Assembly: GCF_900115495.1 (NCBI RefSeq)
Contig: NZ_FOWR01000043.1
Coordinates: 1-43,210, forward strand
Direction: 5' to 3'
DNA length: 43,210 bases
DNA from: Enterovibrio norvegicus DSM 15893
GTDB taxonomy: Bacteria; Pseudomonadota; Gammaproteobacteria; Enterobacterales; Vibrionaceae
Shown: one piece after another, positions 7,946 through 16,666 of the stretch
Layout of the letters: the number at the start of each line of letters is the position of its first letter
How positions within the stretch are numbered: position 1 is the stretch's first letter
Made by a program: the position numbers and the translations under genes
The notes under the pieces: generated by a model
Seen by the model: only the letters and a program-made list of their open reading frames with translations
Databases searched by the model: none
Told to the model about the DNA's origin: nothing

Positions 7946-9313
7946 ATGATCACGCATATCAGCCCAGTCGGGGCAATGGATCTACTCTCCCAACTTGAAG
8001 TCGATAGGCTCAAGGACACCGCGAAAAGCGATCTGTACCGCTTGTACCGTAACTGTTCGTTAGCGGTACTTAACTCTGGTAGCCACACTGACAGCTCTAA
8101 AGAGCTACTGGAACAATATAAGAGCTTTGACATTCGCGTCATGCGTCGAGAACGCGGCGTGAAGCTCGAGCTCATCAACCCACCTGAACATGCGTTTGTT
8201 GATGGAAAAATCATTCGTGGTATTCAAGAACACATGTTCTCAGTGCTTCGAGACATCATTCACTTAAACATGCAGCTAGAACACGCCAAAGTGTTCAACC
8301 TGACCAATTCCAGCCACGTCACCAACCTCATCTTCGACATTCTGCGCAATGCGAAAGCCTTGGTGCCGGGGCGAGATCCTAATTTGGTTGTCTGCTGGGG
8401 CGGACACTCCATCAATGCCATCGAGTATCAGTACACAAGAGAGGTAGGTAACGAGCTGGGGCTACGAGAGCTGAATGTATGCACGGGGTGCGGACCCGGC
8501 GCAATGGAAGGCCCAATGAAAGGGGCTGCCATTGGCCACGCCAAGCAACGTGTGCCCAACAGCCGCTTCCTTGGCATGACTGAGCCATCAATCATCGCAG
8601 CAGAGCCACCAAACCCTATCGTCAATGAACTGGTTATCATGCCAGACATCGAAAAACGCTTGGAAGCCTTTGTGCGCTGTGGCCACGGGATCATTATTTT
8701 CCCTGGTGGCGCAGGAACAGCAGAAGAGTTGCTGTATTTACTGGGTATCTTGATGCACCCAGACAATGCAGATCAGCCGATGCCCGTGGTGCTGACAGGA
8801 CCAAAAGAAAGCGCGGATTACTTCCGTGTGATAGACGAATTCATTCGAGATGTTATTGGTGAAGAGGCCACAAAATATTACGAAATCGTCATCGGTGATC
8901 CGGAAAAAGCCGCGCGTATTATTAAGCAAGCAATGCCTGCGGTGAAAGCTCACCGCCAATCAACAGGCGATGCCTACTCGTTTAACTGGTCGTTAAAAAT
9001 CGCACCTGAATTCCAGCTGCCTTTTGCACCCACACACGAAAACATGGCGAACCTTGATTTGCACATGAATCAACGCCCTGAACTTCTCGCATCTGCACTG
9101 CGCCAAGCGTTTTCCGGCATCGTCGCCGGCAATGTGAAAGAAGAAGGTATTCGAGAAATAGAGCGCCACGGCCCGTTCAAGATTAACGGTGACGCGGAAC
9201 TCATGAAGAAAATGGACAAACTGCTGCGTGGTTTCGTTGAACAACAACGCATGAAACTTCCAGGCACGGCTTATGTTCCTTGCTATGAGATTGTCCAAGG
9301 GAATGGCAACTAA
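7946..9313 (+). CDS. ppnN: Pyrimidine/purine-5'-nucleotide nucleosidase PpnN
   Basis: PpnN (YgdH) cleaves the N-glycosidic bond of nucleoside monophosphates to give a base and ribose 5-phosphate, and in E. coli is an alarmone (pppGpp) target. The product is 455 residues, the family length. The central LOG-type Rossmann fold has [16 protein letters not shown] and the signature PGGAGTAEE. The N-terminal [18 protein letters not shown] and C-terminal [20 protein letters not shown] also match. The ATG at 7946 follows CAGGAGGTGACT, an excellent ribosome binding site, so the GTG two codons earlier is rejected. It is monocistronic by context, with a hairpin before and a terminator after. A long inverted repeat upstream may be its control site. 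Confidence 0.96.
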   Translation: MITHISPVGAMDLLSQLEVDRLKDTAKSDLYRLYRNCSLAVLNSGSHTDSSKELLEQYKSFDIRVMRRERGVKLELINPPEHAFVDGKIIRGIQEHMFSVLRDIIHLNMQLEHAKVFNLTNSSHVTNLIFDILRNAKALVPGRDPNLVVCWGGHSINAIEYQYTREVGNELGLRELNVCTGCGPGAMEGPMKGAAIGHAKQRVPNSRFLGMTEPSIIAAEPPNPIVNELVIMPDIEKRLEAFVRCGHGIIIFPGGAGTAEELLYLLGILMHPDNADQPMPVVLTGPKESADYFRVIDEFIRDVIGEEATKYYEIVIGDPEKAARIIKQAMPAVKAHRQSTGDAYSFNWSLKIAPEFQLPFAPTHENMANLDLHMNQRPELLASALRQAFSGIVAGNVKEEGIREIERHGPFKINGDAELMKKMDKLLRGFVEQQRMKLPGTAYVPCYEIVQGNGN

Positions 9314-9353
9314 TCGCAGTTGTTAACCTTTCATTTATCTCTCAAGCAATTAG

Positions 9354-9377
9354 AATGGCCCTATCGGGCCATTTTTT
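9354..9377 (+). terminator. ppnN terminator, placed in the xni leader
   Basis: An 8-bp stem AATGGCCC (9354-9361) pairs with GGGCCATT (9366-9373) across a 4-nt loop, followed by a six-T run. It ends 17 bp before the xni ATG. Confidence 0.88.
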
Positions 9378-9394
9378 CATTTAGCGGACACATC

Positions 9395-10165
9395 ATGTCT
9401 ATCCACCTTGTCATCATTGATGCAATGAACCTTATCCGTCGCGTTCACGCCGCTCAGCCCAACCCTGATGATATTGCCTCTACCGCGCAAGTCTGTTGCC
9501 GCGCTTTAACCAAGATCATTCGTTCATCCGAACCCACACACATGGTCGCAGTATTTGACCATACAGAACAAGATCGCGGATGGCGTGCCGAGCTCGTGCC
9601 TGAATACAAACAAGGCCGTAAGCCGATGCCTGAAGCACTACAACAAGGGTTAGATACAATCCAAGATGCGTTTTGGGAAATGGGCATTGATTCATTGTTA
9701 TCATCAGGTGATGAAGCCGACGACATGATTGCGACGCTGGCGTTAAAAGTCGCCAGCCACAATGGTCAAGTAACAATTGTTTCTACCGACAAAGGCTACT
9801 GTCAGCTTCTGCAGCCTACATTACGTATTCGTGACTACTTTCAACAGCGTTGGCTGGACAGCCCGTTTATCGAAAAAGAATTTTCAGTCGCGCCCCAACA
9901 ACTGACAGATTATTGGGGATTGGTCGGCATCAGCTCCAGCGGCGTCACCGGGGTGCCGGGTATCGGCCCCAAATCAGCATCTAGCTTGCTCAACCAATAT
10001 GGCACACTTGATGATTTGTTTGCAGCAGAGAATATTGAGCCAAAGTGGCAAAAGAAACTCGAAGGCAATCAAGGACTGGCCATGCGCTGTAAGCAAGTTG
10101 CTACCTTGAAAACAGACATAACGCTCGGGTTCAACCTGCAAGATATTCGGTTTTCCGCTAAGTAA
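9395..10165 (+). CDS. xni: Flap endonuclease Xni (ExoIX)
   Basis: Xni is a PolA 5'-nuclease paralogue that cuts flap structures during DNA repair and replication. The 256-residue protein starts MSIHLVIIDAMNLIRRVHAAQ. It carries the nuclease metal-site acidic residues (ID near the N-terminus, FDHTEQDRGWR, GDEADDMIATLA, STDKGYCQL) and a helix-hairpin-helix stretch GVPGIGPKSASSLL. Xni proteins lack some C-terminal metal ligands of PolA nucleases. I did not resolve these here. The upstream in-frame extension to 9320 is rejected because it runs through the ppnN terminator. GCGGA upstream is a modest ribosome binding site. It is convergent with rlmM, with a shared terminator between them. Confidence 0.94.
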   Translation: MSIHLVIIDAMNLIRRVHAAQPNPDDIASTAQVCCRALTKIIRSSEPTHMVAVFDHTEQDRGWRAELVPEYKQGRKPMPEALQQGLDTIQDAFWEMGIDSLLSSGDEADDMIATLALKVASHNGQVTIVSTDKGYCQLLQPTLRIRDYFQQRWLDSPFIEKEFSVAPQQLTDYWGLVGISSSGVTGVPGIGPKSASSLLNQYGTLDDLFAAENIEPKWQKKLEGNQGLAMRCKQVATLKTDITLGFNLQDIRFSAK

Positions 10166-10186
10166 CATTCCTACCCTATCACGCAC

Positions 10187-10220
10187 AAAAAAGGGCAAGT
10201 ATCGTACTTGCCCTTTTTTC
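10187..10220. terminator. Bidirectional terminator between xni and rlmM
   Basis: AAAAAAGGGCAAGTA pairs perfectly with TACTTGCCCTTTTTT around a 3-nt loop. A-run and T-run on both sides let it serve both convergent genes. Confidence 0.93.
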
Positions 10221-10234
10221 TCAGCAGAACGTAA

Positions 10235-11302
10235 TCAGTTTGTGCGTCGAATATGCACAGTCACTTCATCACGATCATGGAACAGGTGTTTTACTTGAAT
10301 ATCGAATTTAACGCCGTTTTCTATCAGCTGTTTTTTCAAATTACCGATGTCTTCAGTCACTTGCTCGTAACGGCGGCTCATTGGCAACTTCAAGTTGAAA
10401 ATGGTTTCTACAGCCCAACGTGCAACTAACCATTTACCAATTAAAGGCGCGACGCGATAGGGTTTTTCGATCATGTCACACACCAGCCAAGTGATGTTTT
10501 TTCTTGGTGGCTCAAACTTAAAACCGTCCGCAGCATGATATTTAACCTGCCCCGTTTCCATCAGGCTTTCTGCCATTTGGCCATTATCCACCGCGTGGAT
10601 GAACATAGAGCGCTTCACCAGTTGATACGTCCAGCCCCCCGGACAAGCACCTAAATCCACCGCTTTCATCCCAGGCGCCAAACGCTCATCCCATTCATCT
10701 TTTGGAATGAAGGCATGGAAGGCTTCTTCTAGCTTAAGCGTAGAACGGCTTGGCGCTTCAGATGGAAACTTCAAACGATGAATACCCATGTAATGCGGGG
10801 AGTTGTTGTTTGATACAGAGTAACCAACAAAGCAACAGCCAGGTTCCGTAAAACACACATGCAATACCGGTTTTTTCGAATGCTCTTTCGCATACAAAAC
10901 ACCACGTTTACGCAGCGACTGACGCAATGGCACCGTAAACTTACGGCAGAACTTCAGCAGCTCTTTCGCTTGGTTGGTGTCTGGCGTTTCTACGCGAACA
11001 TCACCACATTTTGGCAGTTCCCCCCCCATCGCAAGGATAGGAGAAATGCGGTCACCTGGGTCCAAATCACTCAGTTGACCCACCACAACAATCATTTGGC
11101 GCGCAAAGATCAACGAACTAAATGGAAGCTTCTGAATCAACTTTTCTGCATCGCCTTGCTGGTAACACTCAAACACTACATACCCAGAGTTTTTGACCAC
11201 TCGTGGGAAGCCATACACTTCTACCTGTGTCGCTTTGTCCTGAATTTCACCCGCACACTCTTTCTCAAAGCCTTGGCGGCAATACAATAAAATCTGATTC
11301 AC
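10235..11302 (-). CDS. rlmM: 23S rRNA 2'-O-ribose C2498 methyltransferase RlmM
   Basis: RlmM transfers a methyl group from S-adenosylmethionine to the ribose of C2498 in the peptidyl transferase centre. The 355-residue product has an N-terminal THUMP-like region ([20 protein letters not shown]) and a Rossmann methyltransferase domain with the SAM-binding motif [15 protein letters not shown]. The acidic VCDMIEKP segment and the Lys/Glu residues of the K-D-K-E set are as expected. It starts with GTG at 11302, supported by AAGG about 6 bp upstream. It is the last gene of the leftward series gcvA, hydrolase, ygdD, rlmM, but is separated from ygdD by about 90 bp, so it may also have its own promoter. 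Confidence 0.96.
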   Translation of the reverse strand: MNQILLYCRQGFEKECAGEIQDKATQVEVYGFPRVVKNSGYVVFECYQQGDAEKLIQKLPFSSLIFARQMIVVVGQLSDLDPGDRISPILAMGGELPKCGDVRVETPDTNQAKELLKFCRKFTVPLRQSLRKRGVLYAKEHSKKPVLHVCFTEPGCCFVGYSVSNNNSPHYMGIHRLKFPSEAPSRSTLKLEEAFHAFIPKDEWDERLAPGMKAVDLGACPGGWTYQLVKRSMFIHAVDNGQMAESLMETGQVKYHAADGFKFEPPRKNITWLVCDMIEKPYRVAPLIGKWLVARWAVETIFNLKLPMSRRYEQVTEDIGNLKKQLIENGVKFDIQVKHLFHDRDEVTVHIRRTN

Positions 11303-11393
11303 ACGATGCCTTTAACTATGCCGTGGTAAAAATAACGCGCCATTATACCCAAATTGCCCAAAGTTTCAGGTTTACGTGACCGATGAAACACAA

Positions 11394-11768
11394 TCAGGCG
11401 CTGCGCCAAAGTCCCCAGGCTGCCAATGCCCATCCCACAAGGAAGCTCAGTCCCCCCAAAGGTGTGATAGGCCACAACCATGTCCAATCCGTTAGTGCTA
11501 GGCCATAAAGACTGCCGCTAAAGCAAACAACACCGAGAGAAAGAAACACGCCTGACAGCGCAACGTACGTGCAATCCGTTTGTTTTTGCCACAATGCCAA
11601 TGCAATGAGGGCCAGCGCATGCCAGAACTGATAGTGAACACCTTTCTCGATGATCGACAATTCATATTCCGAAAGATGTGCCTTTAACCCGTGCGCAGCA
11701 AACGCACCAATGGCCACCGCTATACCAGCAAAAACACACCCTAAAGCTGCCAGCCGATTGTTTTTCAT
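11394..11768 (-). CDS. ygdD: YgdD-like DUF423 membrane protein
   Basis: This 124-residue integral membrane protein of the DUF423 family has four hydrophobic segments: about residues 5-25 (LGCVFAGIAVAIGAFAAHG), 45-62, 70-90 and 97-118 (ITPLGGLSFLVGWALAAWGLW). It includes the family motif GAFAAHGLK followed by GVHYQFWHALAL. The function of the family is not established. The start at 11768 (MKNNRL) is chosen over the ATG two codons earlier because GAGGT sits 7 bp upstream and because it gives the ATGA overlap with the preceding hydrolase gene, implying translational coupling. The gcvA-ygdD-rlmM neighbourhood is conserved from E. coli. Confidence 0.93.
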   Translation of the reverse strand: MKNNRLAALGCVFAGIAVAIGAFAAHGLKAHLSEYELSIIEKGVHYQFWHALALIALALWQKQTDCTYVALSGVFLSLGVVCFSGSLYGLALTDWTWLWPITPLGGLSFLVGWALAAWGLWRSA

Positions 11769-12385
11769 TGGCATACCTCAACGATAAAAGCGGCAATTTT
11801 ATCCGCAGCAAGTTGGCGATTATCTTCTTCCGTGTGGCCTGAAGCTTTACGCGGTTTTAGACTATGGTCGCCATCTGGTACAAACACCAAAGAAACGGAC
11901 GATGAAAACGGGTAATTTTCTAATTCAGCACGGTTTCCGAATGTGTCGCGTTCACCTTGCAAAATCAGTGTCGGTTTTTCGATATGGGCAAGATGTTCCC
12001 CTTTGTCCTTTTCAGGTTTACCCGGTGGATGGAAAGGAAAGCCCAAACACGCGATGCCCACCACACGCGACTCTTCGCTCAAATGACTCGCCATCCTTCC
12101 ACCCATAGATTTACCGCCAATCACAGTGTGTTTACTGCCGTATGTCGCGATGATTTCTTGGTAGTGCTCTAGCAACTTTGGCGCACGATCGGGTGGCCGT
12201 TTTTTCCCATCTTCCGAGCGCTTCACCATGTAGGGAAAGTTAAAGCGAACGACACGAATACCATGGGCAGCGATTTTCTTTGCGACCACTGCCATGAACT
12301 CATGTTCCATGCCAGCACCCGCACCATGTGCAAAAATAAACGTTGTGTCAGCCTCAGAAGAGCCATCGATAAGAACCTGATTCAT
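11765..12385 (-). CDS. Alpha/beta hydrolase of the KANL3/Tex30-like family
   Basis: This 206-residue hydrolase has the fold motifs in order: FAHGAGAGMEHEFM (oxyanion region) near residue 18, the nucleophile elbow GGKSMGGRMA near residue 92, LQGERDTFGN with the acidic residue, and DGDHSLKPRK with the catalytic His. This set is typical of the small dienelactone-hydrolase-like group related to Tex30/KANL3, whose substrates in bacteria are unknown. It has no signal peptide and is cytoplasmic. Its ATG overlaps the gcvA stop as ATGA and its stop overlaps the ygdD start as ATGA, so it is locked between two conserved genes. In E. coli gcvA and ygdD are neighbours without it, as far as I recall. Confidence 0.88.
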   Translation of the reverse strand: MNQVLIDGSSEADTTFIFAHGAGAGMEHEFMAVVAKKIAAHGIRVVRFNFPYMVKRSEDGKKRPPDRAPKLLEHYQEIIATYGSKHTVIGGKSMGGRMASHLSEESRVVGIACLGFPFHPPGKPEKDKGEHLAHIEKPTLILQGERDTFGNRAELENYPFSSSVSLVFVPDGDHSLKPRKASGHTEEDNRQLAADKIAAFIVEVCQ

Positions 12386-13287
12386 GCAGAAATACTCTCC
12401 TGTTCTGCGGCGGCTTTCGCCAACACCCAGTCCCTGAACGCGGCAATACGCCCAGAATCTGCGTCCTTTTGTTGGCTCACTAAATAAAAGGCGTTTTTAC
12501 TCATCAAGAAATGATCAAACGGACACACTAAACGTCCAGACTCAAGTTCGGGTTGTGCCAGAACGTTATTGCTCAGTGCGACCCCTTGTCCAAGCGCTGC
12601 AGCCTGCAACACCATGGCTGAGTGACTAAAAATGGGGCCATAGTTTAGATTAATGTTACTAATCTGATAGTGCTTTGCGTACGCGGTCCAGTCGCGACGA
12701 GATCGATCATGCAGCAAGGTATGATGTTTCAAATCATCAAATGAAGTCAGTGGCTTATCCGCGCTCAATATAGAAGGGCTGCACACGGGCAATAAAAACT
12801 CAGGATAGAGTTCATCACACCTCAGCCCAGGCCAGTTGCCTCGCCCGTAATAAATCGCGACATCAACGTCATCCGTTAATGAACCGTCTTCTAAATCAAC
12901 CGCTTTGATCCGCACGTCCACCTCTGGATGCTGTTGATTAAAATCTGACAGTCGAGGAACAAGCCACTGGATGGCAAAACTTGGCGGCAAACTGATGGTT
13001 AGTGCCCCCTTCGCGCCGCGCTCTAATACACGATCGGTCGCATCAGCAATAGATGTAAATATATCTTTAATATCAAGAAAATAGCTTTGCCCTTCTTCTG
13101 TCAGAAGTAACGAGCGATTCCTGCGACGAAACAACTTCAAGCCAAGAAACTCTTCAAGAGCCTTGATTTGATGGCTAACTGCAGCCTGCGTCACAAACAA
13201 CTCTTCGGCTGCTCGCGTAAAACTTAAATGCCTTGCAGCAGCTTCAAACACTCGCAACGCATTTAAAGGAGGTAATCGTCTAGCCAT
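12382..13287 (-). CDS. gcvA: LysR-type regulator GcvA
   Basis: GcvA controls the glycine cleavage system gcvTHP and the sRNA gene gcvB. The product has 301 residues: a winged helix-turn-helix at 5-65 (LPPLNALRVFEAAARHLSFTR, then FVTQAAVSHQIKALEEFLGLKLF) and a periplasmic-binding-protein-like effector domain (ISLPPSFAIQWLVPRL, GRGNWPGL, HDRSRRDW). The start has GGGAG five bases upstream. Assignment as the true GcvA, not a paralogue, rests on the divergent gcvB gene and on the flanking ygdD and rlmM. The promoter should lie in 13288-13340, where a minus-strand TATAAT is visible at 13324-13329. Overlap of the two divergent promoters would suit autoregulation. Confidence 0.93.
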   Translation of the reverse strand: MARRLPPLNALRVFEAAARHLSFTRAAEELFVTQAAVSHQIKALEEFLGLKLFRRRNRSLLLTEEGQSYFLDIKDIFTSIADATDRVLERGAKGALTISLPPSFAIQWLVPRLSDFNQQHPEVDVRIKAVDLEDGSLTDDVDVAIYYGRGNWPGLRCDELYPEFLLPVCSPSILSADKPLTSFDDLKHHTLLHDRSRRDWTAYAKHYQISNINLNYGPIFSHSAMVLQAAALGQGVALSNNVLAQPELESGRLVCPFDHFLMSKNAFYLVSQQKDADSGRIAAFRDWVLAKAAAEQESISA

Positions 13288-13338
13288 ACCGCTCCCTACA
13301 CATAAGATTTTCTAATATAGAACATTATAAAATGTCCA

Positions 13339-13367
13339 TTGTTCTGTCACCAGAGAAAACCTATAGT
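13339..13367 (+). promoter_or_regulatory. Predicted gcvB promoter
   Basis: TTGTTC (13339-13344), a 17-bp spacer and TATAGT (13362-13367) predict a start near 13374. The position divergent from gcvA matches E. coli, where GcvA and GcvR act on this promoter. Confidence 0.7.
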
Positions 13368-13373
13368 TCGCGG

Positions 13374-13554
13374 GCACCAATGAACAAGCGTACCCTACGC
13401 ACGTTTTTTCTTGGTTGCGATGTTGTGTTTGCATTTTTTCGGCTTTACCGAGCCTCAGTAGCATTAGCTACATTTTTATATACGCTGCGTATATTTCATA
13501 CTATCTACACAAAGATTTATCGTGCACTGAGCTGATGGCTCGGTGCTTTTTTTT
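13374..13554 (+). ncRNA. gcvB: GcvB small RNA
   Basis: GcvB is an Hfq-dependent RNA that represses many amino acid and peptide transport mRNAs. The diagnostic G/U-rich R1-type seed region is present at about 13414-13434 (GGTTGCGATGTTGTGTTTGC). It is followed by a stem around 13439-13457, a GTAGCATTAGCTAC hairpin, an AU-rich linker, and a strong terminator hairpin with eight Ts. The length of about 180 nt is slightly below the roughly 205 nt of E. coli GcvB. The divergent gcvA neighbour strongly supports the identity. The 5' end is predicted from the promoter only. Confidence 0.94.
13524..13554 (+). terminator. gcvB terminator
   Basis: A 9-bp stem GCACTGAGC with GCTCGGTGC (one G-U pair) and a 5-nt loop is followed by eight Ts. 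Confidence 0.93.
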
Positions 13555-13695
13555 ATCTTTTTTGCTCCCTTTCACCAAATTAAACACACCAGCGACACGA
13601 TGTTTTTCTGGCACAGCGCGCCAACACTTGAGTTAACCTCAGAGAAAAGCGATCATTCCCTTCATCAATAGCCCAGTCGAGCGACTAACCCTACT

Positions 13696-14919
13696 ATGAC
13701 AAGCCGTACCTTTCATCTCGATAGCATTCGACGCGTCTTTCCGTCGTTGAATCATTCCATCAATGGCCAGCGATTGGTGTATCTCGACAGCGCAGCGACA
13801 GCACAAAAACCGTTGCCAGTCATAGAATGCATCAGTGATTACTATTCAGGGGCGACGGCAAATGTGCACAGAGGTAGCCATTCACTCACGGCAACAGCGA
13901 CCAATCGCTTTGAAGCAGCCAGAAAAACCGTCGCGACGTTTTTAGGTGCGAGTGAAGAATGCGTTGTTTGGACGCGTGGCGCGACAGAAGCACTCAACCT
14001 CATCGCGCAAAGCTATGGTCGACAAACACTGAAACCAGGCGACGAGATCCTCATTAGCGAGATGGAACATCACGCGAACATTGTCCCATGGCAATTGGTC
14101 GCCGAACAAACAGGTGCGAAAGTCGTAAAATCTCCGATAAATACGGACAGGTGCACGCTCGACATGCGCGCCTTCGATGTCTTGCTCAATGAAAAAACTA
14201 AAATCGTTGCAATTGGCCACATCAGCAACGTCACGGGCACGCGTAATCCTATCGAAACCATCATCCAAAAAGCACATGCTCATGGAGCAATAGTGGTCGT
14301 TGATGGCGCTCAAGCCGTGGTACACGAAGAGGTGGACGTCGCGGCACTTGATGCTGACTTCTATGTGTTTTCCGGCCATAAATTGTTTGCACCGGCGGGT
14401 ATCGGGGCGCTTTATGGCAAGGCGGAACTACTAGAATCCATGCCTCCTTGGCATGGCGGCGGAAAAATGGTCGAAAGAGTCACGTTTGAAGGGACACAAT
14501 TTTCAGCGTCTCCGGCCAAGTTTGAAGCAGGAACCCCAAACGTCGCTGGCGCATTAGCGCTAGCAAAAGCCATTGATTGGCTAAACACGCTCGATAAAAA
14601 AGCCGCGGAAGCACATATCGCTACCTTACAAAAACAATTGGTTGAAGGCATAAAGGACATTGATGATCTTTTTCTCATTGGTTTGCAGGCTGGAGCAAGT
14701 GTGGTGGCTTTTACACTTAAGGGAGTTCATCACTCTGATATTGCCACCTTACTGGATCAACAAGGCATAGCGGTACGCTCAGGACACCACTGCGCTCACC
14801 CACTGATGGATGCACTAAACATCAAAGGTTGTGTGCGCGTATCCATCGCTTTGTATAATACACAAGAAGACATTGAACGCTGCATCGCTGCCATTCAAAA
14901 AGCCTGCGACATTCTTTAA
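13696..14919 (+). CDS. csdA: Cysteine desulfurase CsdA
   Basis: CsdA is a PLP enzyme that converts cysteine to alanine and passes the sulfur as a persulfide to CsdE. The 407-residue class V aminotransferase fold starts with the substrate loop YLDSAATAQKP. It carries the His of EMEHHANIVPW, the Asp/Gln of VDGAQAVVHE, the PLP Lys229 in SGHKLFAPAG, and the catalytic Cys366 in RSGHHCAHP. A single Cys loop of this type and the adjacent csdE mark it as CsdA, not IscS or SufS. csdE follows after 16 bp in the same operon. In E. coli csdA-csdE face tcdA directly. Here a PHA operon is inserted between. Confidence 0.95.
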   Translation: MTSRTFHLDSIRRVFPSLNHSINGQRLVYLDSAATAQKPLPVIECISDYYSGATANVHRGSHSLTATATNRFEAARKTVATFLGASEECVVWTRGATEALNLIAQSYGRQTLKPGDEILISEMEHHANIVPWQLVAEQTGAKVVKSPINTDRCTLDMRAFDVLLNEKTKIVAIGHISNVTGTRNPIETIIQKAHAHGAIVVVDGAQAVVHEEVDVAALDADFYVFSGHKLFAPAGIGALYGKAELLESMPPWHGGGKMVERVTFEGTQFSASPAKFEAGTPNVAGALALAKAIDWLNTLDKKAAEAHIATLQKQLVEGIKDIDDLFLIGLQAGASVVAFTLKGVHHSDIATLLDQQGIAVRSGHHCAHPLMDALNIKGCVRVSIALYNTQEDIERCIAAIQKACDIL

Positions 14920-14935
14920 CCACTATTGAGCAAAC

Positions 14936-15358
14936 ATGAATAACTTTCCCAAACATCCATTCGGTACTGAAATCACCAACACCTCAATCCTTCGTGATAT
15001 GGCAAAGTGCCGAAGCTGGGAAGATAAATATCGACTTGTCATCCAATTAGGAAGAAAACTTCCCTCTTTAGATCAGTCACTTAAAGCTCAAAGCGTGGAC
15101 ATACCCGGTTGTGAGAGTGAGGTTTGGTTAATCTGGCAAGAGATTGACGGGGTCTATCATTTTTCGGCAGACTCTGACGCCCGAATTGTAAAAGGGCTTA
15201 TTTCATTAATTCTGGCGGAAATTGAGGGTAAAACACGTGAAGATCTTCGAAAAATTGATTTTGATGCCTACTTCGACGCCATGGACTTACTCAATCATTT
15301 AAGCCAGTCTCGCAGCAATGGGATTCGCTCAATCATCGAACAAATAAAGAAAATATAA
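14936..15358 (+). CDS. csdE: Sulfur acceptor protein CsdE
   Basis: CsdE is a SufE-family protein that accepts the persulfide sulfur from CsdA and stimulates it. In E. coli it also links CsdA to TcdA in tRNA ct6A formation. The 140-residue product has the acceptor Cys59 in the loop SVDIPGCESEVWL and the family sequence WEDKYRLVIQLGRKLPSL near the N-terminus. The downstream YFDAMDLLNHLSQSRSNG matches the SufE C-terminal helices. It lies 16 bp after csdA with no terminator between, so it is certainly co-transcribed. A weak hairpin follows the stop codon. Confidence 0.94.
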   Translation: MNNFPKHPFGTEITNTSILRDMAKCRSWEDKYRLVIQLGRKLPSLDQSLKAQSVDIPGCESEVWLIWQEIDGVYHFSADSDARIVKGLISLILAEIEGKTREDLRKIDFDAYFDAMDLLNHLSQSRSNGIRSIIEQIKKI

Positions 15359-15908
15359 TTCTGCAATTGTTGCGGTGATTTGATACGCATTTCACCGCAT
15401 ATAGACGCTACTTTACCGTACAATCCTCATTTTAGCAGTGCGACGCTGGTCAATTATTCCTCTCTTTTTTTGCATTAATCCCCCTCTAATTCTTAAATAA
15501 TACTGCTTTATTTTTATGCCGCATCGTTTCTTCTTTAAACAGCATAAAAAGACATGTTTCTATAAAAAGCAAATACGAAAAACACAAAAAAAACCACAAC
15601 AAAACACGAGGTACACTCCATTTTAACATCCTGTTAACTTTGGCTTATTTTTTGTCGAGCTAGATCTTGTTTCCACAATTATCACCTCCATCCTTTTGCC
15701 TTATTCACCAGATTGTATATCTTTGTTCTCGGTGGTCATAAAACCATCACAATAATAATTTATTTTATTTGAAGGCTAATTAAGTTTCTAAGCCTTAACC
15801 CTTATCGCGCTAAAACTAAATAATTATCGGTGCCTGTATTTTTGGATAACCAAATGCAGTTACAGGGGTCAATTTTAATTGCTTGTTGTTAAAAGAATGG
15901 AGTCATCA
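15359..15908. other. AT-rich 550-bp region before the PHA operon
   Basis: There is no gene in this stretch. It starts with the csdE 3' inverted repeat (15371-15399) and then becomes strongly AT-rich, with poly-A stretches around 15540-15610. A short inverted repeat AAGGCT/AGCCTT (15772-15796) lies about 110 bp before phaB. The phaB promoter must be here, but I could not choose one from many AT-rich candidates. Nothing resembling a tRNA or transposon end was seen. Confidence 0.5.
15371..15399. repeat. Inverted repeat after csdE
   Basis: TGCGGTGA (15371-15378) pairs with a right arm ending TCACCGCA at 15399, over a loop of about 12 nt. No T-run follows, so it may be a weak or Rho-assisted 3' end of csdAE and not an intrinsic terminator. 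Confidence 0.5.
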
Positions 15909-16649
15909 ATGAAAAAACTCGCGCTCATCACCGGATCGAAAGGTGGTATCGGCTCGGCGATCACAGAAAAGCTGGTCAGCCAAGGCTATCGCGTGATTGC
16001 AACGTATTTCACCGGGAACCTAAGTTGTGCCGAGGAATGGTTCGAGGAGAAAGGATTCAACGCTGATCAAGTACGCCTCTTAGAACTGGACGTGACCAAC
16101 ACACAAGAGTGTGTTGAACGTCTGCCTCAACTTCTTGCCGAAGAAGGCACTATCGACGTTTTAGTTAACAACGCCGGTATTACCCGTGATGGTCAATTCA
16201 AGAAAATGGTCGCTGATAACTGGCATGCTGTTATCGATACCAACCTCAATAGCTTGTTCAATGTCACCCAACCTCTGTTTGCCGCCATGTGCGAAAAAGG
16301 CAATTGCCGAGTGATCAACATTTCTTCAGTAAATGGTTTGAAAGGTCAATTTGGCCAGACGAACTATGCTGCTGCGAAAGCAGGCATGATTGGTTTTACT
16401 AAAGCATTGGCTTTTGAAGGTGCACGCTCAGGCGTCACGGCAAATGTTGTTGCCCCTGGTTACACTGGTACGCCAATGGTAGAAGCGATGCGCGAAGAGG
16501 TGCTTGAATCTATCAAAAACGAGATCCCAATGAAGCGCCTTGCGCGTCCTGAGGAAATCGCAGAAGCAGTCGCGTACCTTGCAAGTGATGCAAGTGCTTA
16601 CATCACCGGGGAAACGCTGTCCGTCAACGGCGGCTTGTACATGAACTAA
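15909..16649 (+). CDS. phaB: Acetoacetyl-CoA reductase PhaB
   Basis: PhaB reduces acetoacetyl-CoA to (R)-3-hydroxybutyryl-CoA with NADPH, the second step of polyhydroxybutyrate synthesis. The 246-residue short-chain dehydrogenase has the cofactor loop TGSKGGIG near the N-terminus, VNNAGITRDGQFKKM (typical of PhaB, not FabG), a catalytic Ser in INISSVNGLKGQFGQ, and YAAAKAG with the catalytic Tyr and Lys. The C-terminus SVNGGLYMN is also characteristic. The start at 15909 is preferred because GGAG lies about 7 bp upstream. Earlier in-frame starts at 15879 and 15897 extend past this site. It is the first gene of the four-gene pha operon. Confidence 0.95.
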   Translation: MKKLALITGSKGGIGSAITEKLVSQGYRVIATYFTGNLSCAEEWFEEKGFNADQVRLLELDVTNTQECVERLPQLLAEEGTIDVLVNNAGITRDGQFKKMVADNWHAVIDTNLNSLFNVTQPLFAAMCEKGNCRVINISSVNGLKGQFGQTNYAAAKAGMIGFTKALAFEGARSGVTANVVAPGYTGTPMVEAMREEVLESIKNEIPMKRLARPEEIAEAVAYLASDASAYITGETLSVNGGLYMN

Positions 16650-16666
16650 GCAAGGAAATTTTTCAC

